DNA of 64,000 bases from Massilia yuzhufengensis. Lineage in GTDB: Bacteria; Pseudomonadota; Gammaproteobacteria; Burkholderiales; Burkholderiaceae_D. Positions 1 to 11,050 of the stretch are shown here, piece after piece (position 1 is the stretch's first letter; each line of letters starts with the position of its first letter). The stretch covers positions 89,556 to 153,555 of the forward strand of contig NZ_FOLD01000011.1 of the NCBI RefSeq assembly GCF_900112225.1, written 5' to 3'. A program made the translations under genes and the position numbers. The notes below the pieces were generated by a model. That model saw only the letters and a list, made by a program, of their open reading frames with translations. It was not told the DNA's origin and ran no database searches.

Positions 1-1206
1 CAATTTGTCGAGTCGAGCCCAGCCGCCCTTGCGCAAGGCTTCATCGATCGTCTGGCCGAGGCTGGCGTTGTGGTGGAACAGGCGGCTGTACACCTGCACC
101 GTCAGCGCCAGGCCATTGGCGTCGGGCAGTGGTCCTTCGGTATTGCAGCGCGCCGCCAGCATCAGGCGCAGGAGGCCGAAGCGGGTCATCAGGCGCAGGA
201 AGCTGTCGAACGGCGCCTCCGCGGTAAAGGGAAACAAGCGCACGAACATTTCGTTCAACAGGTAATGTTCCAGCAAGTGGGGCGCCGCCGCCAGGGCCTC
301 GGGCAGGCGCGCAATGCCGGCGCGGTAGCTCTCCACCACGCGCTCGGCACTAACCTGGCCGCTGCCGGCATCGGCGCCCAGGCCGGCGCCGACCGCCTCG
401 ATGACCTGGCGGCGGACCTGTCGATTCGTTGCGCGCGGAATGCTCTCGAACAGGGCCGAGAACACCATCGCCTGTGCCGCATGGTCCGGCTGCAGCGGCG
501 CCAGGCTGTCGATCAGGGCGCCATCCTCCAGCAGGCTGGTGAACTGGGCAACCAGCGCCACCATCGCCTCGCCATCCTTGCGCGCCACCGGCCCGTCCAG
601 GCTTTCGCAGAACAGGCCGAGCACCGCCAGGCGCTGCCACAGCTCCAATTCCTGTGCGCGCATCAGGTTGATGCAGAAGTAACGCACCTCGTTGACGGCG
701 TCCGCCGAGAAGCCGGGGTTGGCCTGCACCGCTTTCACGACCTCGGGCCGCGCCGTCATGCTGCCTTCCTCGAACTCGAAGGCGTCCGGCGCCAGCAGCG
801 CCAGGCGCGCCGCTTCAGGGCAGGACAGTTCGAGCGCATGCTCGGACTGGCCGGCGACCTCGGTCGACACGCGCGGAAAGGTGAAGCAGGTGTGCGACAG
901 CGCGCCCTCACCATGGTCGCGGTGCACGCTGCACAGTTTTTCTTCGAGCAGCGCACAGTCCGAGCCTGCTTCATCGAGGGCGATGTGGCCGTAGTCCGTG
1001 TCCTGGCGCGGTGCGGGATTGATGCGCACCACCTTGGCAAGCCGCCCGTTGGTCGGCGCACTGTAGGCGTCGAAGGTTTTCTTGTCGAGACTGATACGCC
1101 ACTCGTTGCAGCAATTGTCTTCGCAGGACGGGCCCAGGCAACTGAAACGAGACACATAGCGCGGCTGCAGGGACGGGGCGGTGAGGGTCGGATGGCTGAT
1201 AGGCAT
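1..1206 (-). CDS. fliB: Flagellin lysine-N-methylase FliB-like, C-terminus cut by window edge
   Basis: Only the first 402 codons are inside the window; the reading frame is still open at base 1. The N-terminus carries a cysteine cluster (C23, C28, C32, C33, then W36, motif FSCLGPSCEDNCCNEW) typical of the FliB / YkgJ-type CxxCxxCC family, whose FliB members methylate lysines of flagellin; an iron-sulfur or metal centre is assumed for the cluster. The start ATG at 1206 puts the cysteine cluster close to the N-terminus as in the family. No flagellin gene lies in the window, so the substrate is inferred from family only. It is transcribed divergently from the lipoprotein gene at 1403. Confidence 0.8.
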   Translation of the reverse strand, partial: MPISHPTLTAPSLQPRYVSRFSCLGPSCEDNCCNEWRISLDKKTFDAYSAPTNGRLAKVVRINPAPRQDTDYGHIALDEAGSDCALLEEKLCSVHRDHGEGALSHTCFTFPRVSTEVAGQSEHALELSCPEAARLALLAPDAFEFEEGSMTARPEVVKAVQANPGFSADAVNEVRYFCINLMRAQELELWQRLAVLGLFCESLDGPVARKDGEAMVALVAQFTSLLEDGALIDSLAPLQPDHAAQAMVFSALFESIPRATNRQVRRQVIEAVGAGLGADAGSGQVSAERVVESYRAGIARLPEALAAAPHLLEHYLLNEMFVRLFPFTAEAPFDSFLRLMTRFGLLRLMLAARCNTEGPLPDANGLALTVQVYSRLFHHNASLGQTIDEALRKGGWARLDKL

Positions 1207-1402
1207 GGCGGGGAGCTGATATTTATAGGAGTGGCTAGCCGCAAGTCTAACTCTGGGGCAACACCTTGTAAGCCGAAAAGACCGCCCGCTTCCCGTCGCT
1301 ATTCTCCGTTTCCACCTTGGGTGCTATCGCTCGCATGGTCAAGATGCTACGATTCCTTTCGGATCAGATCGTATTCATTCAACCAAGGCAGGGGAGAACG
1401 GC

Positions 1403-1663
1403 ATGAACAAGCTGGCAATCGGGGGTGTGCTACTGGCGGCGGCATTGGCGGGATGCGCAGCGCCGCCGCAAGCGCCGGACGTCCCCACGGAAGCCGAACT
1501 GATCGCCAACGCCGGCAACACCGCCGGCCAGGACGGCCACCAGATGACGGGCAGCCGCATCAAGGGCCGCAGCTCGACCGACCGCATGCTCAAGGCGGTC
1601 GGCGCGCAAGGCGCACGCGACGAGCTGCGCAACGCCGCGCGGCCCGGCGCGCTGGTAGAGTAA
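1403..1663 (+). CDS. Small predicted lipoprotein
   Basis: An 86-residue protein with a short signal peptide ending in a lipobox (LAAALAGC, Cys at about residue 19), so it should be lipidated and anchored in a membrane. The mature part is hydrophilic, charged and has no domain I recognise; it contains TGSRIKGRS, a motif seen in many small proteobacterial lipoproteins of unknown role. The ATG is preceded by a purine-rich AGGGGAG ribosome site. It stands alone between a divergent methylase gene and a convergent cyclase gene. Confidence 0.75.
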   Translation: MNKLAIGGVLLAAALAGCAAPPQAPDVPTEAELIANAGNTAGQDGHQMTGSRIKGRSSTDRMLKAVGAQGARDELRNAARPGALVE

Positions 1664-1681
1664 GCCGGGCTAATCTAATAG

Positions 1682-1700
1682 AAAAATAGCTTAGCGAAGC

Positions 1701-1701
<1 letters not shown>
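1682..1701 (-). terminator. Weak hairpin plus T-run after the cyclase gene
   Basis: On the minus strand a 5-bp stem (AGCTT / AAGCT, loop CGCT) lies at 1688-1701 and is followed by A and five T at 1682-1686. It overlaps the stop codon of the cyclase gene. The stem is short, so the call is tentative. Confidence 0.3.
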
Positions 1702-3269
<1,568 letters not shown>

Positions 3270-3372
3270 GGCTGTAATGACAGGAATTGCGGCTTGGCGA
3301 CATGATAATCAGCTTTCTTGCCAACCATCAATTAAAAAACGGTAACAATCCCTCTCAATTACAACAAACGCA

Positions 3373-4020
3373 TCAACCGACCAGCTGGTTGCGGATCGCG
3401 TAATGGGTCAGCTCGGCGCTGTTCTTGAGTTTCATTTTTACCAACAGCCTGGCGCGGTACTCGCTCACGGTCTTTACCGACAGCGACAATTCGCGCGCGA
3501 TGTCGCTCACCGTCATGCCGGAAGCGATCATGGTCAGGGTCTGGTATTCGCGGTCGGACAGGGCGTCGTGCAGTGGCGTGTCGTGGTCTTCGCCCACCTG
3601 GGCCGCCAGGGCCTGGGCCAGCGCGGCGCTCACGTATTTCTGGCCGGCTGCGACCTGGCGGATGGCGGTGACCAGCTCGCGCGGCGCGCTCTGCTTGGTC
3701 ATGTAGCCGGCCGCGCCGGCTTTCAGCGAGCGGATCGCGTACTGGTCTTCGCGGTGCATCGACAGCATCAGCACGGCCAGCTCGGGCTTGTCCTTCTTGA
3801 CCTGCTTGAGCACCTCGATGCCATTGCGGTCGGGCAGGGAAATATCGAGCAGCATCACGTGCGGCCGCGCCTTGCCGACCAGCTTGATGGCGTCGAGCCC
3901 GGTTTCCGCCTCGCCGGCCACGATGATGTCGCGCTGCTCGGCCAGGATCTGTTTCAGGCCTTCGCGGACGATCGCATGGTCGTCGGCGATGAACACGCGG
4001 ATTGTTGCTTTGTCAGTCAT
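3373..4020 (-). CDS. NarL/FixJ-type response regulator
   Basis: A 215-residue two-domain regulator. The receiver domain (about 7-125) has the acidic pair D13-D14, the phospho-acceptor D59 in MLLDISLPD and the conserved K109. A LuxR-type helix-turn-helix follows (about 150-212, with the DNA-contact helix in VSDIARELSLSVKTVSEYR). Its start overlaps the end of the kinase gene by 8 bp, so the two are translationally coupled and very likely cognate partners. Target genes cannot be read from the sequence. Confidence 0.9.
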   Translation of the reverse strand: MTDKATIRVFIADDHAIVREGLKQILAEQRDIIVAGEAETGLDAIKLVGKARPHVMLLDISLPDRNGIEVLKQVKKDKPELAVLMLSMHREDQYAIRSLKAGAAGYMTKQSAPRELVTAIRQVAAGQKYVSAALAQALAAQVGEDHDTPLHDALSDREYQTLTMIASGMTVSDIARELSLSVKTVSEYRARLLVKMKLKNSAELTHYAIRNQLVG

Positions 4021-5464
4021 CGTTCCCTGTTTCGCTTGCCAGCCTGATCTTGATAGTCACCATCGTGCCACCTCCGGGCGCCGCCGACAAGGCCAGCGTG
4101 CCGCCGAGCGCCTTGGCGCGCTCGTTCATGCCGCGCAAACCGAAGGAATGCGGCTTGAGGCGGTCGCTGGCGTCGATGCCGCGGCCGTTGTCGCAGATGC
4201 CCAGGGTGAGGTGGGCGCGCTGGCGCCGCAGCGTCACCGTGACGCGGGTGGCGCCGGCGTGCTTGGCGATATTGGTCAGGGCTTCCTGGAAAATACGGAA
4301 CAGCGCGGTGGCGTGGTCGTCGTCCAGCGCGATGTCGCCCTCCGGCCCGCGGAACACGCAGGCGATGCCCATCTGCTTTTCGAATTCGCGCGCCTGCCAT
4401 TCGAGCGCGGCCACGATGCCCAGGTCGAGCATGGTCGGGCGCAGGTCGAGCGAGATCCGGTGCACCGCCTCGATGCTGCGGTCGACCAGGTCGTCGAGGT
4501 AGTTGGCTTTTTCCAGCAGGGCCGGCTGGCCGTCGGGCAGGCGCGCGGCCAGCATGGCCAGCGCCATCTTGATGGCGGTGAGGTTGCCGCCCAGGTCGTC
4601 GTGGATCTCGCGCGCGATGCGGGCCCGTTCCTGTTCCTTGACCTGCTCGATGTGGTCGGTGAGTTCGGCCAGCCGCGCGCGCGAGCGCACCACTTCCTGC
4701 TGCTCCTGCTTGCTGGCGCTGATGTTGGTCATGATGCCGTCCCACTGCACCGCGCCGCCGTCCACCGGGTGCGGGGTGGCGCGCAGGTTGATCCACTTGA
4801 CGTCGTTCCAGGCGTCGATCCAGATCCGGCCTTCCCAGTTCCAGCCCGACAGGCCCGCGCGCGAGGCCGCCATCGATTCGCGGTAGCCCTGGCGGTCGTC
4901 CGGCAGGATCAGGCCCTCGAACAGGCCGGCGTCGTGCTGCAGGGCCGAGACCGGCAGGCCGAGCAGGGCCTGGCAGCCGTCGCTCAGCCAGGGAAAGTCG
5001 ACCCGGCCGTCCGGGTGCAGCACGAACTGGTACACCAGCCCCGGCGTATTGCGCACGATGGCGTCGAAACGCGCCTGCGACTGGGCCAGCGCCTGTTGCG
5101 CGGCCTGCTCCAGCGTCAGGTCGTCGGCGATCGCCAGCAGCAGCGAGCGGCCGTCGCGCACGATGCGCAGGAAGCACAGCCGCACCGGGTAGCTGCTGCC
5201 GTCGGCGCGCTTCAGGCGCGTGCGAAGGCTCACCTGAGCGCCGACTTCCTCGCCCAGGCCCGCCAGGACGTCGGCGAAGGCGGCGCGGTCGAGCGCGGGG
5301 GCGAGGGCGCAGGCGTCCATGCCCTGCAGCGTGGCGGCGTCCATCCCCAGGTTCAGGCGGGCGGACTGGTTGGCGTCGACCACGGCCAGCGTGGCGGCGT
5401 CGAACAGGTAGATTTCGGCGGCGGCCGCCTGCATTTCGGCCGCGAGGGAGGGCAGTGGACTCAT
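4013..5464 (-). CDS. PAS-domain sensor histidine kinase (HisKA_3 type)
   Basis: A 483-residue kinase without transmembrane segments. Two PAS-like regions (about 15-120 and 130-250) precede a short coiled coil, a HisKA_3 dimerisation domain with phospho-acceptor H288 in REIHDDLGG, and an HATPase domain with the N-box EALTNIAKHA and G-box NGRGID. This is the NarX/DegS layout that pairs with LuxR-type regulators such as the one immediately downstream. The ATG at 5464 was chosen because it overlaps the stop of the preceding membrane-protein gene as ATGA; a longer frame upstream only reads through that gene. Confidence 0.88.
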   Translation of the reverse strand: MSPLPSLAAEMQAAAAEIYLFDAATLAVVDANQSARLNLGMDAATLQGMDACALAPALDRAAFADVLAGLGEEVGAQVSLRTRLKRADGSSYPVRLCFLRIVRDGRSLLLAIADDLTLEQAAQQALAQSQARFDAIVRNTPGLVYQFVLHPDGRVDFPWLSDGCQALLGLPVSALQHDAGLFEGLILPDDRQGYRESMAASRAGLSGWNWEGRIWIDAWNDVKWINLRATPHPVDGGAVQWDGIMTNISASKQEQQEVVRSRARLAELTDHIEQVKEQERARIAREIHDDLGGNLTAIKMALAMLAARLPDGQPALLEKANYLDDLVDRSIEAVHRISLDLRPTMLDLGIVAALEWQAREFEKQMGIACVFRGPEGDIALDDDHATALFRIFQEALTNIAKHAGATRVTVTLRRQRAHLTLGICDNGRGIDASDRLKPHSFGLRGMNERAKALGGTLALSAAPGGGTMVTIKIRLASETGNDD

Positions 5465-6108
5465 GGAAGCTCGGTTTCGGTTTCGGTCGCGGAGGCGGAC
5501 TTGCCTTGGGGGCGGGCCTGCTCGCGGGTACGGAAACGGGTCCGGAAGCGGCGCAGCACGCGCAGCAGGTGGCTCGGCTGGCGCCCGGCGCGGCGGCGCA
5601 GCAGGCGCAGGCCGCGGCGCGCGCGGGACAGGGCGGCCCGCACCTGGCGCCAGAAGTTGCTGGCGCGCAGCGCGCCCAGCAGCCGGTCCTGGAACGCCAT
5701 GAAGCCGCCATGCCAGCGCGCGAACCAGGCGACAGTAAGGAGCGTGGGCAGGGTCAGCACATAGATGCGCGCCACCACCATCGCGCCGCCCAGCTTGGCG
5801 GCGACGAAACCGGCGATGCCGGCCAGCGCATGACCATGGGCAATGGCGATGAGGGCCAGCAGCTTGACCGGCAGCAGCAGCAGCCCCGGCAACAGGAAGG
5901 CGCACAGGGCGGCCCAGGCCGGCAGCCGGCGGATGCGGGCTTCCAGCCAGCGCAGCGGCGGCCAGGTGGCCAGCCGGGCGGCGGCGCGGCTGCCGGCGTC
6001 CCAGGTCCAGGCCTCGGCCAGCAGCACCAGCGCCGCCAGCTGGGCCAGCGGCGCGAGCAGGCGCGATCGCCCTGGCTTGACTGGTGCTGGCTGTCTGGCT
6101 CGTCTCAT
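5461..6108 (-). CDS. Conserved inner-membrane protein of unknown function
   Basis: A 215-residue protein with several hydrophobic segments: one at about 20-35, then a block between about 65 and 135 (LCAFLLPGLLLLPVKLLAL and a second segment around VLTLPTLLTVAWF). The C-terminal 60 residues are very basic, rich in Arg, and should be cytoplasmic. It is not recognised as a named family, although similar genes sit near GreB genes in related bacteria as far as I recall. Its stop overlaps the kinase start (ATGA), so it may be a membrane partner of that kinase; this is inference from position. Confidence 0.7.
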   Translation of the reverse strand: MRRARQPAPVKPGRSRLLAPLAQLAALVLLAEAWTWDAGSRAAARLATWPPLRWLEARIRRLPAWAALCAFLLPGLLLLPVKLLALIAIAHGHALAGIAGFVAAKLGGAMVVARIYVLTLPTLLTVAWFARWHGGFMAFQDRLLGALRASNFWRQVRAALSRARRGLRLLRRRAGRQPSHLLRVLRRFRTRFRTREQARPQGKSASATETETELP

Positions 6109-6165
6109 GCCTGCATGATACGGGAAGCGGCGGCGTTGGGGCGCCAGTGCCGTTACAATAAGGCG

Positions 6166-6735
<570 letters not shown>

Positions 6736-6792
6736 CTCCGGCGGCAGGGCTGGTAAGATGAGCGGTCCGCCTTTCCTTGCCGTTTTGCACCT

Positions 6793-7386
6793 ATGAACCG
6801 TCCCAACGATTCCGCCCGCGACACCGACGTCCTGGCCGCCCTGCGCGCCGCCACCGCCACGCGCCACGAAGCCCTCGACAGTGGCCTGCCGCTGTCCGCG
6901 CCGGGCGCCTCGCTGGCCGACTACGCCGCCCACCTGCGCATGCTGCGCGACTGGCTGGCGCCGCTGCAGGCCTGGCTGGCCGGCTTTCCGGATGGCCCGC
7001 AGGCGCACGCGGCGCTGCCGCCCGTGCCGCGCCTGGCGCTGATCGACGCCGACCTGGCCGAGCCGGGCCTGCCGGGAGAGCCGGCAGCGCGCCCGCCGGC
7101 GGTGTGGCCGCTTGATGCCAGCGCCGCCTACCGCTGGGGCGCCGCCTACGTCATCGAAGGCTCGCAACTGGGCGGCGCCGTGCTGTACGCGCGCCTGGCC
7201 GGGCCGCTGGCCCCGCACCCGCTGCGCTACCTGCGCGGCGATGCGGGCGGCCCCGGCCCGCGCTGGCGCGCCTTCATGCAGGCGCTGCGCGCGGCCGTGC
7301 GCACCCCGGAAGAAATCGCCGACGCCTGCGCGGGAGCCTGCGCGGCCTTCGACGTCATCCTGGCGCCAGCACCGGTCAACACGTAA
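6793..7386 (+). CDS. Biliverdin-producing heme oxygenase (BphO/HemO type)
   Basis: A 197-residue all-helical protein predicted to open heme to biliverdin, iron and CO. The proximal heme ligand is the His in ATRHEALDS (residue 23), and the distal helix is visible as AAYVIEGSQLGGAVL, the glycine-rich GSxLGG kink of bacterial heme oxygenases. No phytochrome gene lies nearby, so the biliverdin may serve a distant photoreceptor or the enzyme may serve heme-iron use. The start at 6793 leaves a short N-terminus before the proximal histidine, as usual. Confidence 0.85.
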   Translation: MNRPNDSARDTDVLAALRAATATRHEALDSGLPLSAPGASLADYAAHLRMLRDWLAPLQAWLAGFPDGPQAHAALPPVPRLALIDADLAEPGLPGEPAARPPAVWPLDASAAYRWGAAYVIEGSQLGGAVLYARLAGPLAPHPLRYLRGDAGGPGPRWRAFMQALRAAVRTPEEIADACAGACAAFDVILAPAPVNT

Positions 7387-7486
7387 AAAATTTCCCCGGA
7401 CGGCGTCGATTCCGCACCGCGCCGATCGTCGTACTGTCAAACGGCGGCAGCACTGCCACGACCAACCACACCAACGGGAGGAAGCC

Positions 7487-7912
7487 ATGCGTTTCATGAT
7501 CTTACTGAAAGCGGACCAACACAGCGAAGCGGGCGAGATGCCGAGCGAGGAATTGCTCACGGCGATGGGCAAGTTCAACGACGAGCTGATCAAGGCGGGC
7601 GTGATGGTGTCGGGCGAAGGCCTGCACCCGTCCTCGAATGGCGCGCGTGTGCACTTCGGCAAGGATGGCGGCGTGCGCGTGGTCGACGGCCCTTTCGCCG
7701 AGACCAAGGAACTGCTGGCCGGCTTCTGGATCTGGCAAGTACAGTCGAGGCAGGAAGCGATCGACTGGGTCAAGCGGGTGCCCATGCCCATGATGGGCGG
7801 CGAAGCCGAGATCGAGATTCGCCAGGTGTTCGAGATGGAAGACTTCGGCGACGCCATGACGCCGGAACTGCGCGAGCAGGAAGAACGCCAGCGCGCCGCA
7901 CTGGCCGGATAA
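7487..7912 (+). CDS. YciI-like / DGPF-domain protein
   Basis: A 141-residue protein of the YCII-related family (dimeric alpha-beta barrel). It starts MRFMILLKAD, and shows the DGPF signature in VVDGPFAETKELLAGFWI. The family often accompanies ECF sigma factors in an extended form, but no sigma factor is adjacent here. A good ribosome site (GGGAGGAAG) precedes the ATG at 7487. The biochemical role is unknown. Confidence 0.85.
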   Translation: MRFMILLKADQHSEAGEMPSEELLTAMGKFNDELIKAGVMVSGEGLHPSSNGARVHFGKDGGVRVVDGPFAETKELLAGFWIWQVQSRQEAIDWVKRVPMPMMGGEAEIEIRQVFEMEDFGDAMTPELREQEERQRAALAG

Positions 7913-8151
7913 GGTCTCCCCCGGGCGCTCGCCTGTCCCTGCCCGCCAGCCCATAGCCGGGTTCGGCGGCATGGGAATACGTAATTTCCCTCAGTTGCGC
8001 GTTTGACGCACTGCAGCATAGTTGCTGTTCCGCAATGATATAGTTGGCGGCTGTCTGTACGGCAGGTGCCCCCGCGCCCCTCCATGCTCCCTGTCCCATC
8101 CAATTCCGGGCGTCGCCTACTTGGCACGCCCACCACCAGAAGGAAGCTGCA

Positions 8152-9747
8152 GTGAAAAACCTCAAGATCGGTGCCCGCCTGGGTATCGGATTCGCCATCG
8201 TCCTGTCCCTCTTGCTCGTCGTGACCCTGACCGCCGTGATGCGCATGCAGTCGGCCGGCGACCTGACGCACCGCCTGGTGAACACCAGCATCAAGAACCA
8301 GCGCAACGTGGCGGAGTGGAGCAAGCTTATCGAGCTCAACAATGCGCGCCTGGAAACCGTGTTCGTGGCCAGCGATCCCGCGGTCGTCACCGACATCGCG
8401 CAGCGCATGAAAGCCGTGTCCGCCCGCTCGACCGAGCTGCAGGACGATATCGAGAATTCGCTGCGCAACGAGGCCGCCAAAGCCCAGTTCGTCGTCGTCA
8501 AGCAGGAACGCACCGGCTACCTGGCCGCGCGCGACGCGCTGTTCAAGGCCAAGCTGGCCGGCGACAACGAGCTGGCAGCCACGGTGTACCGCGACCAGCT
8601 CGGCCCGCGCACCGCCGCCTTCCAGGCCGCGATCGACAAGCTGGCCAAGCTGCAGATCACCGCTGCCGACGGCGTCGCCGCCAGCATCCTCGACTCCTAC
8701 GACAGCACCCGTACCTTGCTGATCTCGCTGGGCCTGGCCGCCATCGCCCTGGGCGTGGCCTGCGCCTGGCTGATCACCCGGTCGATCACGGTGCCGATCC
8801 GCGCTGCCGTCGCGGTGGCGCAAAAGGTCGCGTCCGGCGACCTCACCAGCCGCATCGCCGCCCACAGCGGCGACGAGACCGGCCAGCTGATGCGCGCGCT
8901 TGGCGCCATGAACGACAGCCTGGCCGGCATCGTCGGGCGCGTGCGCACCGGCACCAGCACCATCGCCGTTGCCTCGGACGAGATCGCCGCCGGCAACCAG
9001 GACCTGTCGGCGCGTACCGAACAGCAGGCCAGCTCGCTGGAAGAAACCGCGGCATCGATGGAAGAGCTGACCTCGACCGTGAAGCAGAACGCCGACAACG
9101 CCCGCCACGCCAACCGCCTGGCAGGCGAGGCCGCGATGATCGCGGGGCAGGGCGGCGTGATGGTGGCCGAAGTGGTCTCGACCATGGGCTCGATCAACGA
9201 ATCCTCGCGCAAGATCGTCGACATCATCAGCGTCATCGACAGCATCGCCTTCCAGACCAATATCCTGGCGCTGAACGCAGCGGTCGAGGCGGCCCGTGCC
9301 GGCGAGCAGGGCCGCGGCTTCGCGGTTGTCGCGACCGAAGTGCGCAACCTGGCCCAGCGTTCGGCCACGGCGGCCAAGGAAATCAAGGCGCTGATCGACG
9401 ACTCGGTACGCAAGGTGCAGGACGGCACCGGCCAGGTCGACCGCGCCGGCGAGACCATGAACGAGATCGTCCGGAGCATCGGCCAGGTGACGGCGATCAT
9501 GAGCGAGATTGCCAACGCCAGCGAAGAGCAGCGCGCCGGAATCGAACAGGTGAACGGGGCGATCGTCGAGATGGACCGCGTGACCCAGCAGAACGCCGCA
9601 CTGGTCGAAGAGGCGGCCGCTGCCGCGCTGGCCATGCAGGAACAGTCGGCCGAACTGTCGGAAGTGGTGGGGACCTTCCAGCTGGAAGAAGCCGGCCGCA
9701 GCCTGCGCCCGCAAGTGGCGCCGCGCACCCAGCTCGCGCTGGCATAA
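8152..9747 (+). CDS. Methyl-accepting chemotaxis protein
   Basis: A 531-residue chemoreceptor. A transmembrane helix lies at about 10-30, followed by a periplasmic four-helix ligand domain, a second transmembrane helix at about 184-206 ([20 protein letters not shown]), a HAMP domain and the long cytoplasmic signalling coiled coil. The highly conserved hairpin tip is present ([20 protein letters not shown]). Start is GTG at 8152, with AAGGAAG 5 bases upstream; an upstream ATG in frame lacks a ribosome site and would delay the first membrane helix. No C-terminal CheR-docking pentapeptide is seen. Ligand unknown. Confidence 0.92.
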   Translation: MKNLKIGARLGIGFAIVLSLLLVVTLTAVMRMQSAGDLTHRLVNTSIKNQRNVAEWSKLIELNNARLETVFVASDPAVVTDIAQRMKAVSARSTELQDDIENSLRNEAAKAQFVVVKQERTGYLAARDALFKAKLAGDNELAATVYRDQLGPRTAAFQAAIDKLAKLQITAADGVAASILDSYDSTRTLLISLGLAAIALGVACAWLITRSITVPIRAAVAVAQKVASGDLTSRIAAHSGDETGQLMRALGAMNDSLAGIVGRVRTGTSTIAVASDEIAAGNQDLSARTEQQASSLEETAASMEELTSTVKQNADNARHANRLAGEAAMIAGQGGVMVAEVVSTMGSINESSRKIVDIISVIDSIAFQTNILALNAAVEAARAGEQGRGFAVVATEVRNLAQRSATAAKEIKALIDDSVRKVQDGTGQVDRAGETMNEIVRSIGQVTAIMSEIANASEEQRAGIEQVNGAIVEMDRVTQQNAALVEEAAAAALAMQEQSAELSEVVGTFQLEEAGRSLRPQVAPRTQLALA

Positions 9748-9786
9748 CACCGCGCCAGCAGTTCTTTCGCTACCCGAAAGACCGTC

Positions 9787-9864
9787 GCACCGGCGAAGGC
9801 CGGTGCCTGATTTTTTCGCGCAGTCGAGAGGCGGGCAGAACTTGGATTCCCGCCTGCGCGGGAA
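9787..9864. repeat. Inverted pair of REP-like palindromes (family A)
   Basis: Two palindromes in opposite orientation: GCACCGGC-GAAG-GCCGGTGC at 9787-9806 and TTCCCGC-CTGC-GCGGGAA at 9847-9864. Related pairs occur at 18098, 21271 and 47622 and single copies at 29803 and 32314. They lie just after the chemoreceptor gene and may form a transcript-end hairpin. Confidence 0.7.
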
Positions 9865-9891
9865 GTCATGTCCCCCGGTGGGGGACATGAC
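9865..9891. repeat. Perfect 12-bp-arm palindrome
   Basis: GTCATGTCCCCC, loop GGT, then the exact reverse complement. It directly abuts the second palindrome of the preceding pair and ends 36 bp before the stop of the convergent VOC gene. It has no T-run; a transcript stabiliser or repeat is more likely than a classic terminator. Confidence 0.6.
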
Positions 9892-9926
9892 GTGCCCAGT
9901 GCAGCTCAGTGAATGCCGCTGGCTGC

Positions 9927-10325
9927 CTACCCCAGCTTCCCATCCCCCGCCGGCGGCTCCCACAGCTCCACCTTGTTGCCCTCCGGGTCGATCACCCACC
10001 CGAACTTGCCGTATTCCGAATCATCGGTCTTGTCCAGCACATTGCAGCCTTCCTCGCGCAGGACCTGCAGCAGCGCCGCCAGGTCGTCGACCCGGTAGTT
10101 GATCATGAAGGACGCCGTGCCCGGCGCGAAGTGGTCGCTGCCGGCGGTACCGATCGACCACACGGTCATGCCGCCGTCCGGCGCGCGCGCTTCCTCGTTC
10201 CACAGGAAGGCGGTGCCGCCCCAGTCCATCACGTCGATGCCGAGGTGCTGCTTGTACCAGGCGCGCAGCGCCACCGGGTCCTTCGCGTTAAAGAAGATGC
10301 CGCCGATACCAGTAACCCGCTTCAT
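9927..10325 (-). CDS. VOC-superfamily (glyoxalase/bleomycin-resistance fold) protein
   Basis: A 132-residue protein with the paired beta-alpha-beta-beta-beta modules of the vicinal oxygen chelate fold. The start (TGIGGIFFNAKDPVALRAWY) and the end (GWVIDPEGNKVELWEPP) carry the usual family signatures, including the C-terminal Glu that is often a metal ligand. The substrate cannot be predicted. It faces the chemoreceptor gene, with several palindromes between them. Confidence 0.85.
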   Translation of the reverse strand: MKRVTGIGGIFFNAKDPVALRAWYKQHLGIDVMDWGGTAFLWNEEARAPDGGMTVWSIGTAGSDHFAPGTASFMINYRVDDLAALLQVLREEGCNVLDKTDDSEYGKFGWVIDPEGNKVELWEPPAGDGKLG

Positions 10326-10416
10326 GTGAACTCCGATCTGGACAATGTGGGGGACGGCTTGTCAGCCGCATCGAAACATTATCGAGTAGGTAATGCAATT
10401 AAGCAAACCGGCGGGA

Positions 10417-11040
10417 TCAGCCGGCCAGCAGGCGCCAGATGCCCGGCCAGAACGGCGACAGGTACAGGCCCAGCACGCCGCAGTTGACGGCCACGCTGGT
10501 CCACAGGGCGCTGCGGAAGGATTCCTTCTTCGACTTGTGCCGAAAGAGTCGCCTGGCCACCAGCGCGCCCGGCCAGCCGCCCAGCAGGCCAAGCAGGTGC
10601 AGGGTCGCTTCCGGGGTGCGCTGGCGCTGCGCCCGGGCGGCGGATTTGTCGAGGCCGTACACGACGGCGGTGAAGGCGCTCAGGCCGAGGTAGAGGAACA
10701 GCACCAGCCAGGGCAGCTTGCCGGCCAGGACGCAGGCGCCGACGAACAGCAGGAAGGCGACCGCCCACAGCGGCGCGGCGCGGCCCGGCCGGGGCGACGC
10801 CCTGCGCGCCGCGCCGGCGCGGACGAAGGCCACGTTCTCGGCCCGCGCCTGGCCCTTGTCATTGGACGCCAGGTCGTAGGTGACGATCTCGTTGGCGACC
10901 GGCCGCCCCGGCGCCGTGAACGACTTGATGTGGACGAACACGGTCGGTCCGCCGCCATTGGGCGTGATGAAGCCGAATCCCTGGTCGTCCTTCCAGGTCG
11001 TGATCCTGCCCTGGTAGCGCGGCGCCGGCTTGCCTCTCAT
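10417..11040 (-). CDS. Cold-shock domain plus DUF1294 membrane protein
   Basis: A 207-residue fusion. Residues about 8-70 are a cold-shock (CSD) nucleic-acid-binding domain with RNP1 as QGFGFI and RNP2 as VFVH. A basic linker leads to two or more hydrophobic segments (from about 90) and the DUF1294 signature (YGLDKSAA...LGGWPGALVARRLFRHK). This soluble-plus-membrane fusion is widespread in proteobacteria, but its role is unknown; tethering an RNA-binding domain to the membrane is an inference. It follows spoT on the same strand, 10 bp away, and may be the last gene of that operon. Confidence 0.88.
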   Translation of the reverse strand: MRGKPAPRYQGRITTWKDDQGFGFITPNGGGPTVFVHIKSFTAPGRPVANEIVTYDLASNDKGQARAENVAFVRAGAARRASPRPGRAAPLWAVAFLLFVGACVLAGKLPWLVLFLYLGLSAFTAVVYGLDKSAARAQRQRTPEATLHLLGLLGGWPGALVARRLFRHKSKKESFRSALWTSVAVNCGVLGLYLSPFWPGIWRLLAG

Positions 11041-11050
11041 CGACGGCGAT

